DNA of 64,000 bases from NCBI GenBank assembly GCA_963575745.1, contig CAUYUJ010000747.1, positions 155,312 through 219,311 on the forward strand, in the 5' to 3' direction. Made by a program: the position numbers and the translations under genes. The notes under the pieces are model-generated. The model made no database searches. It saw only the letters and a program-made list of their open reading frames with translations, and was not told the origin of the DNA. This document shows, piece by piece, positions 48,927-59,544 of the stretch (within the stretch, counting starts at the first letter, position 1; each line of letters begins with the position of its first letter). Source of the DNA: Prorocentrum cordatum (taxonomy: Eukaryota; Sar; Dinophyceae; Prorocentrales; Prorocentraceae).

Positions 48927-49046
48927 GGGGTGGATATCATGGCGTGGGCGATGACATCTCCCCAGATCTCATGGCGCCTCTTCTTGCTTCATTACGTCCC
49001 TGGCCCCCCCGCTGGGCCGCGCACATGCCGCCGGTCATGATTTGCC
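48927..49046 (+). repeat. GATATCATGGCG repeat, copy 2
   Basis: GGATATCATGGCGTGGGCGA, TCTCCCCAGATCTCATGGCG, CCGCGCACATGCCGCCGGTC. The same sequence forms the centre of the F4 foldback at 52452-52562. Confidence 0.75.
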
Positions 49047-49388
49047 CCCCCCCCCCCCCCCCCCTTGCCCCCCCTCTTGGACACCCCCCTCTTGGTCGCT
49101 CCCGGTACACTGGGGGTGCAGAACAAAAAAAGGCCCTGAGGGGCCTTTTCCCCTGGCTCCTCGGGGCCTTTTTTCTGCACCCCCCGAAGGCTGAAAGGGC
49201 TCCTTTCGGAGCCAGCCACCCGCCCGAGAAACGCGCGAGAGGGAGGCACGGAGGGCGAGGGGGACGTCACAGAGGGTGCTCGTCACGGAAGGGGTCGGTT
49301 GGGCCGCGCCCGAGAAAGGCGCCCTCATTCCTCAGCCAGCGCTCCGCGTGGCGGCACGACCACTGCATCAGAATGCGGACATTTCCTT
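49047..49388. other. C-rich run and foldback-like GGGGCC segment
   Basis: A poly-C run at 49046-49064, then repeated CCCCCCTCTTGG. AGGCCCTGAGGGGCCTTTTC near 49132 pairs with nearby GGGGCCTTTT. No gene. Confidence 0.5.
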
Positions 49389-49548
49389 CAGGAGGGGAAA
49401 AAAACACAGACACCATTGATCGTCGATTCCCCAGAAAATATGGGAAACTATGGGAAGTGGGGGGGAGACAGAAACCCAGAGAATATAGGAAAATATGGGG
49501 AATATGTTTAGGTGTGTATGTTTATTTGTGTGTCCTGGGGCCCCTTCA
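49389..49548 (+). repeat. F4 repeat, copy 3
   Basis: CAGGAGGGGAAAAAAACAC, GATCGTCGATTCCCCAG, TGTGTGTCCTGGGGCCCC-TTCA. Confidence 0.85.
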
Positions 49549-49607
49549 GCTTCCTGCCCCCAGACGGACTGCCCGTGCCGACGGAGTGGTCGGTCTGGAA
49601 GGGGATG

Positions 49608-49690
49608 GTCCCCCCGAGAGCCGGGTGTTGTTAGGAAGTGTCCCAGGCCCAAGGTGCCCCCCGTTCTCGTCCCTTGTTGAGCCCCACATG
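49608..49690 (+). repeat. dispersed repeat, copy 1 (partner at 50994-51080)
   Basis: GGGATGGTCCCCCCGA, CCGGGTGTTGTTAGGAAG, CAGGCCCAAGGTGCCCCC. The matching stretch lies just after the (TCC)n at 50991. Confidence 0.75.
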
Positions 49691-49718
49691 TCAAGCAGTG
49701 GCGAAGCGTCTTGGCTCG

Positions 49719-49896
49719 CCTATAGCCCTGCAAAAAAATGTTCTAAGAACCTTTTGTGGTTCCCACGAGATGTTCTTAGAATTTTTTCTGACGGAGACTG
49801 TCTTGGTTTAACACATCGGGTTTATGTTCTAAGAACATTGCTTTTGTTCTTAGAATATTTTTGCGTTCTAAGAACGCTTCGTGGTAGGACTATAGG
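49719..49896. repeat. foldback with clustered GTTCTAAGAAC dyads
   Basis: Ends CCTATAGCCCT and AGGACTATAGG are inverted. Inside, GTTCTAAGAAC or its near variants (TGTTCTTAGAAT) occur at 49740, 49772, 49825, 49846 and 49865, each a palindrome by itself. Non-coding. Confidence 0.8.
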
Positions 49897-50059
49897 AATG
49901 CCGGGACTGTCGGTCCCTGCTCAAATATGGTTTCTGGGCCTCGTGAAGGGTGCTCTCGAGATCGCAGGGGCCTCCCTGGCAATCCTGGGCGCACCTTCGG
50001 CCAGGGTCCCCTAAGGCGGGTGGCAAGGGGGGGTGACCGGAAATGGGGGGGTGCAGGAA

Positions 50060-50230
50060 CGGGCCCTTCAGGGGTCCCAGGGGTGGGCCTAGAGTAGGCT
50101 TGGGGGTAGGCCCTAGGGGAAGGCCTAGGGGTAGGCCCTAATTAGGAGTAAGCCCTAGGGGTAGGCCTAGGGGTAGGCCCTAAGGCCCCAGTGGTAGGCC
50201 TAGGAGTAGGCCCTAGGGGCCCTAGGGTCG
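50060..50230 (+). repeat. GGGGTAGGCCTA minisatellite
   Basis: About a dozen imperfect units of GGGGTAGGCC(C)TA. Confidence 0.9.
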
Positions 50231-50546
50231 TGAGGCGAAGTGGCCGGTCCGGAGGAGAGGTCCCCCAGAGAGACGTTTGGCGATGCGCTCCTGCTCGAGC
50301 TGCGGGGCACGCGCAGACCTCTCGGCATGCGGCCACGTGCGAGCCTCGCCCCTGCGGGCCCCACTGGCGTGAAGTCTCGGGGCTGGACAACCCTCCTACC
50401 CTGACACGTCGATTGAGGAATTGGCCGTTTTCGGTTCGCGAGAGGGCGTCGCGGCTGTCATTTTTGCAGGTCCAGGTCCGTCGGTTTCGGCTCCAGGCCG
50501 TTTTCACTGAGGGGAGGTGAACTGAAAGGAGGTTTGTCCACCGCCG
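50231..50546. other. intergenic, no feature seen
   Basis: GC-rich; nothing recognised on either strand. Confidence 0.5.
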
Positions 50547-50740
50547 AAAGTCGGGCCTGTCCCCCTACAGGGAGGTTCTCGACGAAAAATCAAAGATACC
50601 CCAAAAATAATCAAAACATAGTCCAAGAATAGTCTGGGGACTATTGTTTGAGTATTCTGTTTGCCTTTTTTGCGGCATTGTTGGGCTTGTTTTTCATTTT
50701 TCGTCGAAAGTCCCGTTGTAGGGGGACAGGCCCGACTTAA
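50547..50740. mobile_element. F1 MITE, copy 4
   Basis: AAAGTCGGGCCTGTCCCCCT left, GGGGGACAGGCCCGACTTAA right. The small palindrome is kept on the left (CCCCCTACAGGGAGG) and altered on the right (CCCGTTGTAGGGGG). Flanks CACCGCCG and CACTGGCG match at 6 of 8. Confidence 0.87.
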
Positions 50741-50871
50741 CACTGGCGCTGGGGTGTCTGGCACCCCCGCTGGGGGCCGCTTGGCCGCAGACGCCCGTCG
50801 GAGTCTGAGCCCCGAGCCCCGCGCTGAGTGCCCGCGCCGACGAAGGGCCCAGTCCTGGGGGCCTCCCAGAT

Positions 50872-50991
50872 TCCTCCTCCTCCTCCTCCTCCTCCTCCTC
50901 CTCCTCCTCCTCCTCCTCCTCCTTCTCCTCCTCCTCCTCCTCCTTCTCCTCCTCCTCCTCCTCCTCCTCCTCCTCCTCCTCCTCCTCCTCC
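50872..50991 (+). repeat. (TCC)n tract
   Basis: TCC triplets with TTC interruptions. Confidence 0.95.
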
Positions 50992-50993
50992 TG

Positions 50994-51660
50994 GGGGGAT
51001 GGTACCCCCAACGGTCGGGTGCTGTTAGAAGCGTCCCTGGCCCAAGGTGCCCCCAGTTTTCGTTCCATGTGGAGCCGCTGGGCCCTCACGCCTCTCGGTC
51101 TGCGACCCTTGCCCCCTGCGGGTCCCGTCGGCGTTGGAGCACATTGGGGACGCGCGTCAAGAAGCCGAGCGCTTTTCGTGGGGGTACCCCGGATGTCTCC
51201 GCCGCGCGCTGCGCAATGACGTCTCGCGGCCGTTGAAGAAACTGCTGCGTTCAGGGTGCTGTGGGCTCCCCCCCCCACTTGCATCTCGAGCTTGCGGGTT
51301 TTCCGGGCCAGGTTTCTTGAGGCCGCGTCCACAGTGTATCGGACACCCCATCTAGAATTTCTTTGGCGCAGACGCCCGTCGAGTTCCGAGGCCTAGCCAC
51401 CGATGTTTCAGAAGTCAGATCTGCAGGGCAAGGCTTTACATGTGGTTGCTTATTAGACCCCTTCCCTTCGCCACGAAGGAAGCGGGTCATGAGGGAAACG
51501 GGTATTGAGGTTTATCGCAGTTTCGGGGCTCCCGGCTGCCTTGCACGGGCCGTGGGACTGCCGAAAAACTATTCGGGATGAAGAGTCCCTGCGAGGAAAA
51601 AAAACCTGGAGTGCAGGGCCTATTTTCCTCTGGGCCCGTCTCCTTTATGGCAACCCTCGG
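50994..51660. other. dispersed repeat copy then unassigned DNA
   Basis: 50994-51080 repeats 49608-49690. The rest (51081-51660) holds no recognisable gene. Confidence 0.5.
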
Positions 51661-51662
51661 GG

Positions 51663-51895
51663 CCCCCAAACGGGGTGGTGACCACACCGTGCGGTGAGTC
51701 GGTGGGGATTCGCAGTCCACGCACGGTTTTGATTCGGGTCGTTCTCCGAGGACGTCTCGGGCGACAGGGGCCTCCGAGGCCCCAGGACCGTGCGGTGACG
51801 GACCGTGCGGTGAGGCCTTGGGGGATTTCGAGGTCACCGCACGGTCTGTCACCGCACCGTCTCGGGACTCCCAAAACCCCGCGGTGCCGGTTGTT
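51663..51895. repeat. cluster of ACCGTGCGGTGA dyads
   Basis: The near-palindrome ACCGTGCGGTGA occurs near 51688, 51787 and 51804. Inverse forms TCACCGCACGGT and TCACCGCACCGT lie near 51834 and 51850. The two groups face each other, giving a weak foldback. Confidence 0.7.
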
Positions 51896-51976
51896 CATCC
51901 CGAGCCACACCCTCCTCGGCTGCCTCGTTGCTGGCCCCACGGGCCCGGCAGCGGGCCAGGGGTATGAGCCCTAGGG

Positions 51977-52166
51977 TTGAGTCGGGCCTGTCCCCCTACA
52001 GGGGAATTTTCGACGAAAAATCAAAAATACCCCCAAAATAGTCAAAGAATAGTCCAAAAATAGTCTGGGGACTATTTTTTGATTATTTGTTGACCTTTTG
52101 GGGGTATTTTGGGTTTTTTTTGTTTTTCATCGAAAATGCCCCTGTAGGGGGACAGGCCCGACTTAA
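51977..52166. mobile_element. F1 MITE, copy 5
   Basis: TTGAGTCGGGCCTGTCCCCC left, GGGGGACAGGCCCGACTTAA right. Exact 8-bp flanking duplication CCCTAGGG (51969-51976 and 52167-52174). The interior ATAGTCTGGGGACTAT is a central dyad. Confidence 0.92.
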
Positions 52167-52243
52167 CCCTAGGGCCGCCCAGAAGCGAGCGCTGAGCCCA
52201 CACCTCCGACGGCAAGCTCGCGCCCGTTACCCCTGGAGTCGAG

Positions 52244-52760
52244 GGCGGCAAAGAGGGGGGCGTCCAAGAGGGGGAGATTGAAGGGGCCCCAGAACACACA
52301 AAGAAATACACACAAATAAAAAGATGCCCGATGTCATTCCCTGTGTTTTCTAGGTTTCTGTCTTCCCCCCACTTCCAATATTTTCCCATACTCATAGGGG
52401 AATCGACGATTAATTGTGTCTGTGTATTTCTTCCCCTCCTGAGGGGTGCAAATATCATGGCGTGGGCCATGCTAGTTCCTCAGATCTCGTGGCGCCTCTT
52501 CCTGTTTCCATACGTTCCCTGGCCCCTTCCTGGGGCCGCGCACATGCCGCCAGCCATGATTAGCACCCCTCAGGAGGGAACAAAAACACACAGACACAAT
52601 GAATCGTCGATTCCCCCGAAAATATGGGAAAATATGGGAAGTGGGGGGGAAGACAGCAACCCAGGAAATACGGGGAATAATATCGGGCATTGTTTTATTT
52701 GTGTGTATTTCGTTGTGTGATCTGGGGCCCCTTCTCTTGGACACCCCTCTCTCTTGGCCG
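52244..52760. mobile_element. F4 foldback element with long terminal inverted repeats
   Basis: A complete inverted structure. The left arm (52279-52443) is F4 in minus orientation and the right arm (52571-52732) is F4 in plus orientation. Outside the arms, GGCGTCCAAGAGGGGG faces CTTGGACACCCCTCT. Inside, GAGGGGTGCAAATATCATGG faces CCATGATTAGCACCCCTC. The roughly 120-bp centre is the GATATCATGGCG repeat. The single F4 copies elsewhere are probably solo arms of this element. Confidence 0.8.
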
Positions 52761-52924
52761 CCCCCGATGGAGGCGCTTGGGGCGCGCGGTGGCCTCTCGG
52801 CCTCCAGCGGGCTTCGGGAGGCGAGAGGCCGCCCCGAGAGAGCGGCGCCCTCGGGCACGCCGGGGCGGCCGCCTCGAGCAGCCCGTGCCCTTAGTGGGCC
52901 CTGGAAACGGCAGGGCCGTTTTTT

Positions 52925-53108
52925 TACTCCAGATTTCGTAATAAAGGGGGGGGGTCTGGACCCTCCAAGACAAGCCATTTCAGACCTCCCCCGTGTGAGA
53001 ACCCCCCAAAACATCGTCCCCAGACCCCCCCAGGCCCTCCAAGATAGCCTGGAAGAGACCCCCCCCCGAAATGAGACCCCCCTCCCTTTATTACGAAATC
53101 TGGAGTAC
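52925..53108. repeat. foldback, ACTCCAGATTTCGTAATAAA arms
   Basis: ACTCCAGATTTCGTAATAAA at 52926-52945 faces TTTATTACGAAATCTGGAGT at 53089-53108, an exact 20-bp inverted repeat. The interior is rich in CCCCCC and ACCCTCCAAGA. Confidence 0.9.
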
Positions 53109-53198
53109 TGCTTCCGTCGCCGTTTTTGTCACGGGTCCCCGCTCCGGCTCCAATCCTGGAGCCGTTGTCGTTGCCGCTTCCGGTCGCCGTTTTTTTTC

Positions 53199-53362
53199 GG
53201 CCACGCGCAGAGGGGGGTGGGGTGAGGGGGGAAGGCTTCTCAGAAGCACCCCTGCTTAGAAGGCGCGGGCCTTCTCTATACATGCGAGGCCAGCGCCCTC
53301 TGAGAAGCAGCCCCCTTCTAAGAAGCCTTCCCCCCTCCCCCTCGCCGCCTCTGCGCGCCGCT
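53199..53362. repeat. F6 foldback, copy 2
   Basis: GGCCACGCGCAGAGGGGGG left, CCGCCTCTGCGCGCCGC right. Inner GAAGGCTTCTCAGAAGC faces TTCTAAGAAGCCTTCCCCC. Confidence 0.82.
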
Positions 53363-54194
53363 ACAGTCGGGGCGCTGAAGAAGGGACCCTTTTTGCTGGG
53401 GAGGGGCTCGGTGTTCCTTAGTTGTTTTGCAGTTCGCCTTTGGTTTTGCTTGGGGCTTCGATCTGAAATCGAAGGTTAACTTTATGGGAAAGAGGGGCCT
53501 CGTTCCTTATTTAGGGTTCCTTAGGTCAACGCCCCGACTAGGGGCTCGGCGCTCCATTCCCATGCGAGGGGGGGGGGGCTCGGTGATCCATCCATCCCCC
53601 CCCCCACTGCGGAAGAGGAAGGAGAGGAAGAGGAGCGAGATCCGCCTCTTTCGTTCCCCCCCATCCCTCCCATCCTCCCTCCCCTCCCCCCTCCTCCCTC
53701 CCTCCCCCCCCCCTCCCCCCATCCCTCCCTCCCCTCCCCATCCCCACGATGGCGCCACCGCTGCCGCCAGGGACGCCTCCGCTGCCGGGAGGAGGCGCGC
53801 GCCGTTTTTGGGGCGGGCCCCCGTCGGCCTTCGGGGGGAGGGGCGCCCTCGGCGGCCCGCGGTGTCGGCCTCTGGCCTTCTGTGGTCTGTGGCGGCGTTC
53901 GGCGGCCAGGGCAGCCTTCTGCAGGACATCCCGCCAGCGGCCAGGGCAGATGACGAAGAAATCGTCCCCACCTTATGTTCTACCCATTCTCGAACGCTCC
54001 TCCTGCAGAGTGACATGCCCGACTCAAGACTGCTCCCCTCCAAACTGGGCAGCGCGTGGCCCCCGCCGTCGACCCCGAAGGCCATCTGGCCTTCGGTGGC
54101 GTGGAGGACGCCGCCGCCAGCGGATTTCGGCCGCCTTGGGGGTCGCCGCGGCCAGGGCAGAGCAACCTTTGCCGACCCTCAGTGGCCTGCGGCG
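53363..54194. other. pyrimidine tract and GC-rich DNA, no gene
   Basis: 53573-53750 is CCCTCCCTCC-rich. The 520-aa ORF from 53427 runs through it and into the TCG minisatellite and is compositional. Confidence 0.5.
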
Positions 54195-55010
54195 TCGTCG
54201 CCGCCGCCGCGCCGGCCGCAGGGGGTATCGTCGTCGTCGTTTGCCGTCGTCGTCGTTGTAGTCATCGTTCGTCATCGTTCGTCGTCGGTCGTCGGTCGGT
54301 CATCGGTCGTCGGTCGTCGGCCGTCGGCCGTCGTCCGTCGTCCGTCGGCCGTCATCCGTCGTCCGTCGTCCATCGTCCGTCGTCCGTCGTCGTCCGTCGT
54401 CGGTCGTCGTCGGTCGGTCGTCGTCGTCATCGTCGGTCGTCGTGCACGGCTGCGGAGAGAGCGCGCCCTCCGCCGGGGCGGTGCGGGCGAGCGCGCCGGC
54501 CGCCCGCGGACACGGCGGCGGCGTTGGCTGAAGAACGGTACGATGCGGCGGCGGCGGCGGCGGCGACTGTCGGCGGCCTGCGGCGCCGTCGCCGCCGCCG
54601 CGCCGGCCGTAGGGGGCGTCGTCGTCGTCGTTCGTCGTCGTCATCGTTGTAGTCATCGTTCGTCATCGTTCATCGCTCGTCGTCGGTCGTCAGTCGTCGT
54701 CGGTCGTCGGTCGTCGGTCGTCGCCGTCGTTCGTCGTCCGTCGTCCGTCGTCCGTCGTCGTCGTCCGTCGTCGGTCGTCGTCCGTCGTCGTCGTCCGTCG
54801 TCCGTCGTCCGTCGTCGTCGTCGTCGTCCGTCGTCGGTCGTCGTCCGTCGGTCGTCGTCGTCATCGTCGGTCGTCGTGCACGGCTGCGGAGAGAGCGCGC
54901 CCTCCGCCCGGTTCGCAGCGGCGGTGCGGGCGAGCGCGCCGGCCGCCCGCGGACACGGCGGCGGCGTTGGCCGCGGCACGGTACGATGAGGCGGCGGCGG
55001 CGGCGGCGGC
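54195..55010 (+). repeat. TCG-rich minisatellite in two larger units
   Basis: CGTCGTCCGTCGTC/CGGTCGTCGT units. A flanking segment (GTCGTGCACGGCTGCGGAGA, then GAGCGCGCCGGCCGCCCGCG, then CGGCGGCGGC) occurs at about 54440-54570 and again at 54875-55000, so a block of about 430 bp is duplicated in tandem. A smaller relative is at 8405-8540. Confidence 0.85.
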
Positions 55011-55379
55011 GATTGTCGGCGAAAGCGGCGACGGCCGCCCTCGCCGAAAACGGGCCCGTCAGCCGCGATCGCCCCTGGCCGCGCCGCGGGCTTGCAGGGC
55101 GCTGTCGCTCCTCAGGCCCCGGTCGTCGTCGTCGTCGCCGCCGCCGCCGGGGCAGTTACAGCTGGATTCCCTTCGAAGTCGTTGACGTTTCCTGTTATCC
55201 CCAGCAGCCCATGCACAAGCGCCCCCTAGGCTCGTTATCTTGATCAGGTGGGCGTAGGAGCATGCAGCGGGACGAGGAGGGGGCAGCCGTCAAAGCAAGG
55301 CTCGGGGTCAGCCCGAGCAGGCACAAGAATCAACCAGAAAGGCCGTCGCGGATCTTTCGATATTGGAACCCTTGTAAGA
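55011..55379. other. intergenic, no feature seen
   Basis: GC-rich; no domain in any frame. Confidence 0.5.
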
Positions 55380-55654
55380 GTTCTAGGGGCCATCTTTGGG
55401 CGTTGTTGGGGCCACTTTGCAGGCTGGTGGGGCTCTCTTGGGCCCCTCTCGGAGGCCTTGGAGGTCATCTTGCAGCGCATCGGTCAAGAAAGCGGAGGGC
55501 GCCACTTAGCCCCCACCCGTCGGGGCCCGAAAAGCTGCACCCCATGGCGGCAGAAGACCCCAAACATCACCAGCTTCTGGCAAAGAGGGCACCCTGCCGC
55601 ATAATTGGCACATGCGTGAGACCCTGCGGGAGATGCGATAAGAATGCCCTACGC

Positions 55655-55880
55655 GAGACCGCGCGGGAGTTCAACACGGGGAGGCCATCGGGGAGACCAC
55701 GCGGAGGACCATGCGGGACGCCATGCGGGAGACCACGCGGGACACCGCACGGGGCGCCATACGGGACACCGCGCCAGACGCCATGCAGGAGGCCAGCTTG
55801 ACGACCGCACGGTACACCATACGGGAGACCAATGGGGGCGGCCATGCCAGAAGGCCATGCCGGACGGAGGCCACGCGTGA
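55655..55880 (+). repeat. GACCATGCGGGA tandem array
   Basis: GAGACCACGCGG, GGACGCCATGCGGG and GACACCGCACGG units, about 12-15 bp each. A small relative is at 46735-46835. Confidence 0.82.
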
Positions 55881-56900
55881 GACCACACTCGGGAGCTTGG
55901 AGACGGGGGTCAGTGCAAACGGGGGATCAATCAGGGCGCCCGATCTTGCAGGATCCTGCAGGGACAGGGTCGCATTGACCTGGGCTCGGGCGCAGGATCC
56001 TGCAGGATCTTGCAGGATCCGTCGCGTTGGCCCGGGTTTGGGTGCAGGACCTTACATGATCGCAAGGGTTGACTGACCCGGTTCTCGATTGACCCGGGTC
56101 AGAAGATTCCCGACACACATGAGACCATGGGCTACCGATTCCAGACACAGCGAGGTTCAGACTGGGCCTTCTGAAATCGCATAGGGGGTTTTGCAGACAA
56201 GTCGTTTAGGAAAAATGGCGCTGTGGGCGCTTTCTTGGAGCCGTCGCGCTTCGGGCTCTCTGGGGAAATCGTGGAGCCATCTTCAGGTCTCGGAGGTTCA
56301 TCGAAAGCGAAGCGGCGAGACTGCAAATCCCATTTATCATGTTCTGTGGTTGATTGATTTGGGCAGATCAGGGGCGTCCGTGGGAGGCTCCGTAGCCAGG
56401 TGGAGCCGTCTTGGGACTCTTTGGGAGGCTTGAGGCCGTCTTGGGCCAATCGGAACACTTCACGCCATCTCGGAGTTGATTGTTGTACATTTGGTGTTAT
56501 ATGGGGCCACCTTGGCCCCAAATTAAGCCTCCATGGCCAACATCAGTATGTAAAAATGGCTAGTCAAGTATGTCGCTTATGAAAAGCAATCGTGAATGAG
56601 CACTTCCCCTCTGGATCACGACAGATCATCCATTGGAGCCCTCATCGTGTTGGAGCCATTCTGAGTTCTCGTCGTGGAGCCATGCTGAGGCCTCACATGC
56701 CTATCGGAAGTAGGGCAGTACAAAGATTTAACACCCTTCGTTTTGAAGGTGTTGGTCTCCCTGGGATTCTCCGTGGACATTGGGAGACGTCTTGAGGCTT
56801 GGGGGAGGCATGCTGGAGGCCATCATCAGCTATATCGTGCCATCTTGGAGCCCATGTTTGCTTTCTGGGGGCCACATTAGACTCTGACCGCTCGCGGGGG
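55881..56900. repeat. short duplications and degenerate TCTTGG/GGCC array
   Basis: 55950-56050 repeats GGATCCTGCAGGATC-like dyads and GGCC(T/C)GGG(T/C)T. GACCCGG(G)TT recurs at 56079-56102. 56200-56880 is the degenerate array seen at 10.5-12.3 kb. Confidence 0.5.
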
Positions 56901-57118
56901 GGGGGGCGTCAATACCCAATACCAGCGGAGGAGGCATGGTGAGGGTTGAACAGTTCCCCAAAGGGGAAGAAGTGGGTTGGAAGAACAAGCGCGCTAAACC
57001 ACCTACGTAAACCCAGACGGCTGATGGGCTTCTGGCTGAAACCCATGCCTCTCGGGGCAGAGCCGGAAAAGACGGGGAGGGGGAGGGGGTAAAACAGGGC
57101 TAGGATCGGGATAAATCG

Positions 57119-57170
57119 CTCCAGAGCGTTCCGGAGCGCTCTCAGAGCGTTCCGGAACGCTCTGGAGCGG
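57119..57170. repeat. nested palindrome, GCTCCAGAGCGTTCCGGAGC
   Basis: CTCCAGAGCGTTCCGGAGCG and CGTTCCGGAACGCTCTGGAG face each other, and each contains the GTTCCGGA(G/A)C dyad. Confidence 0.85.
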
Positions 57171-57270
57171 CCGCGGCGCCCAATACATCCTCCAAACCCG
57201 CCGATTCTCAGAGATTTCGAGTTATCCCGATCCGATTGTGTCCCGATCTTCGCGTCGTTTTAGGGGGAAG

Positions 57271-57335
57271 AGGAGAAGGAGAAAGATGAGGAGGAGGAGG
57301 AGGAGGAGCAGGAGGAGGAGGAGGAGCAGGAGGGG
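57271..57335 (+). repeat. (GGA)n tract
   Basis: GGA triplets with GCAGGA interruptions. Followed at 57423-57455 by CCCCACCAGCCCATCC, shared with 16850-16890. Confidence 0.88.
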
Positions 57336-57509
57336 GGGGGACACGGCGTATGGAGGGGAGGTGGAGGAGGAAGGAGGATCAGGAGTAGGGGGAGTCGTCT
57401 CGTGGCCGCGACCAAAAAAGTAACCCCACCAGCCCATCCAGAAACGATGCCCAGAGGAGTTGCCTCGATCAGGGAAGTGGGCAGCATACAGAGGAAGGGT
57501 CCCCCAGTG

Positions 57510-58060
57510 GAGGCCTCTTGGAGCGACTTGGGGGCATCTTGGCGCGCCCAGGGCCGTCTTTGAGCGTCGTGTGTGCCTGGGGGGGCCTCTTGAAGGCCTC
57601 TTGGTCGCCTCTTAGGGCCGTATGGGCGCCTCTTGGGGCGCCCTTGGGGAGCTTTAAGGGCACTATTGGGGCCATCTTCGCAGGGAGCTCAAACTCGCCT
57701 GCCCCCCACCAAAAAATGTCTCGGAGCGCTCGCGGGGCGCTCTTGGAGCGTTCTTGGGGCTCTCTTGGGCCTCTTTTGGGGCCCTCTTGCGCCATCTTGG
57801 AGCCATCTTGAGGCCTTGGGAGGCTATCGAAAGCGAACGGGCGACGATGCAAACATCATTGATTATCCGTAGGTGTTTGAAGGATTTGGGCTTCTTGGAT
57901 GCTTCCTTGGGGGTCTCGAAGGCACCTCGGAGCCGTCTTGGTGCCTCTTGGAGCATCTTGGCAGCCATTTTGAGGCATATTGGGCTATCTTGAGCCATCT
58001 TGGAAATAAGTTTGGGCTCTCCGAGGCGCTCTTGGAGACATCTTGGGCGAAGAGGTACCC
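57510..58060 (+). repeat. degenerate TCTTGG/GGCC array
   Basis: CTCTTGGGGC, CATCTTGG and GAGCCATCTTGAGG units in loose tandem. Ends near a CCACCTACGCCC/GGTGGG hairpin (58147-58172). Confidence 0.65.
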
Positions 58061-58907
58061 TCTGACACCTTGCGGCCCACCCAGTCCAGGTCCAGGGAAG
58101 GGGGTAGGGAGAGGAGTAAAAAGGGTATTGGAAAAGGAAGCTCCCTTGACCACCTACGCCCATAGGGCTGGTGGGATTCTATGAGCATCAGGATTGCTTG
58201 CGCCCACTCCTTGGAGACTGGATCCGAAAACACGACGGCCCCGACATATGGCAATGCTATTCGGGACAGGCATGGGGGCATTGAGTATCCATAAGTATCC
58301 GGGTCATTCTGGGGCGGGGGTGTGTTGGAGTCCTCCACATTCCGTGGGCGATATCGGCGATATCTCTGAAACACGCGTGGCACTTGAAGAGTAAGGGCGC
58401 AGTGCCGTTTCCTTGTTCCCACATGAAAAAAGCTCTCTCGGCTCCCGCATGTCGATGTCCATTCCTGTGGACCTTCTCTGTGGAGAGAGATAGAGCGTGC
58501 CACGGCGATCATTGCCGTTGAGCCCTGGCTGTCCAGGCGCCTCCTGATTCGAAGGACGCCCCCGGTTACTTCCCCTCCTCTCCTCGCCCTCCACCACTCA
58601 CTCACTCACTCAAGAGCCGCGCCTGGACGGCGCATCGGCAAAAGAAAAACTACATACACATGTCTGGGAGCGGCTACCGTGCCTCGGAGCTCGACCACAG
58701 GCGGCCTTTGTGCAAGTGGCGCGCGCAAGTGGCGCCCCCCGCCAACCAGCACGCAAGAGCGACCTCTCGCAGGAGAGGCCTCCCGTGCGCCGGCGCTCGG
58801 GAGGCGCCGCGGCGGGCCAGACCCGCGCACGCGGGGCCGCTCCCGCCACGCCGCGCGCGGCCGCCGGCAGCCCGCGCGCCCGGAGCCACCGCTGCCCAGG
58901 GACAGCC
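58061..58907. other. intergenic, no gene seen
   Basis: Mixed DNA with (CACT)n at 58598-58612. No protein motif recognised. Confidence 0.5.
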
Positions 58908-59099
58908 TCATGTCGGGCGTGTCCCCCTACAGGGGGAGCTTCGACGAAAAATAACAAATACCCCAAGGATACCCCCAAAAAGTCGAAAAGTACTACAAAA
59001 ATAGTCCCCAGGCTATTCTTGGATTATGTTTTGACTATTTGGGGGGTATTTTTTTTTTTTCGTCGAGAATCCCCCCGTAGGTGGACAGGCCTGATGTAA
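58908..59099. mobile_element. F1 MITE, copy 6
   Basis: TCATGTCGGGCGTGTCCCCC left, GGTGGACAGGCCTGATGTAA right. Flanks GGACAGCC and GGCCAGTC match at 6 of 8 bases. Confidence 0.87.
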
Positions 59100-59131
59100 G
59101 GCCAGTCTTGCACGGCACCGATGCAGACCTC

Positions 59132-59308
59132 TTCGGCGCGCACCAGGGGGGTGGAAAGGGAGGGGGAAGGGCGTCGTAGGAAGGAGGCTGCTTCTCAGAA
59201 GGCGCCGGCCGTACATCTACAGGCAAGGCCCGCGCCCTCTAAGAAGCAGGGGGTGCTCCTAAGAAGCCCTCTCCCCCTCCCCCCCACCCCCCTCTGCGCG
59301 TGGCCGAA
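59132..59308. repeat. F6 foldback, copy 3
   Basis: Inner GGCTGCTTCTCAGAAGGCGC faces CCTCTAAGAAGCAG and CCTAAGAAGCCC. Right end CCTCTGCGCGTGGCCGAA. Confidence 0.75.
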
Positions 59309-59544
59309 GACCCCCAATCGAGTTCGACAGCGACCCGCCCTGCTTCGCCCACACGCCAGTCATGTGGCGCCGTCCTGTCTTGCATGTCTTTCAAAGCGGT
59401 ACGAGGTCTGGTTTCGTTCTTCCGGACAGACTTGTGGTGTTGGGTCCTCGTTTTGGAGAGGCAGTCCCCGCGTCTCCTCCTTCCTCCTCCTCACCCTCCC
59501 CCCTCCTTTCCTTGCCTCTGCCCTCCGCTTGCCAATCTCAACGG

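Noticed and set aside
53427-54989. 520-codon ORF
   Set aside because: It crosses a pyrimidine tract and the TCG minisatellite; stop codons are rare there because of composition.
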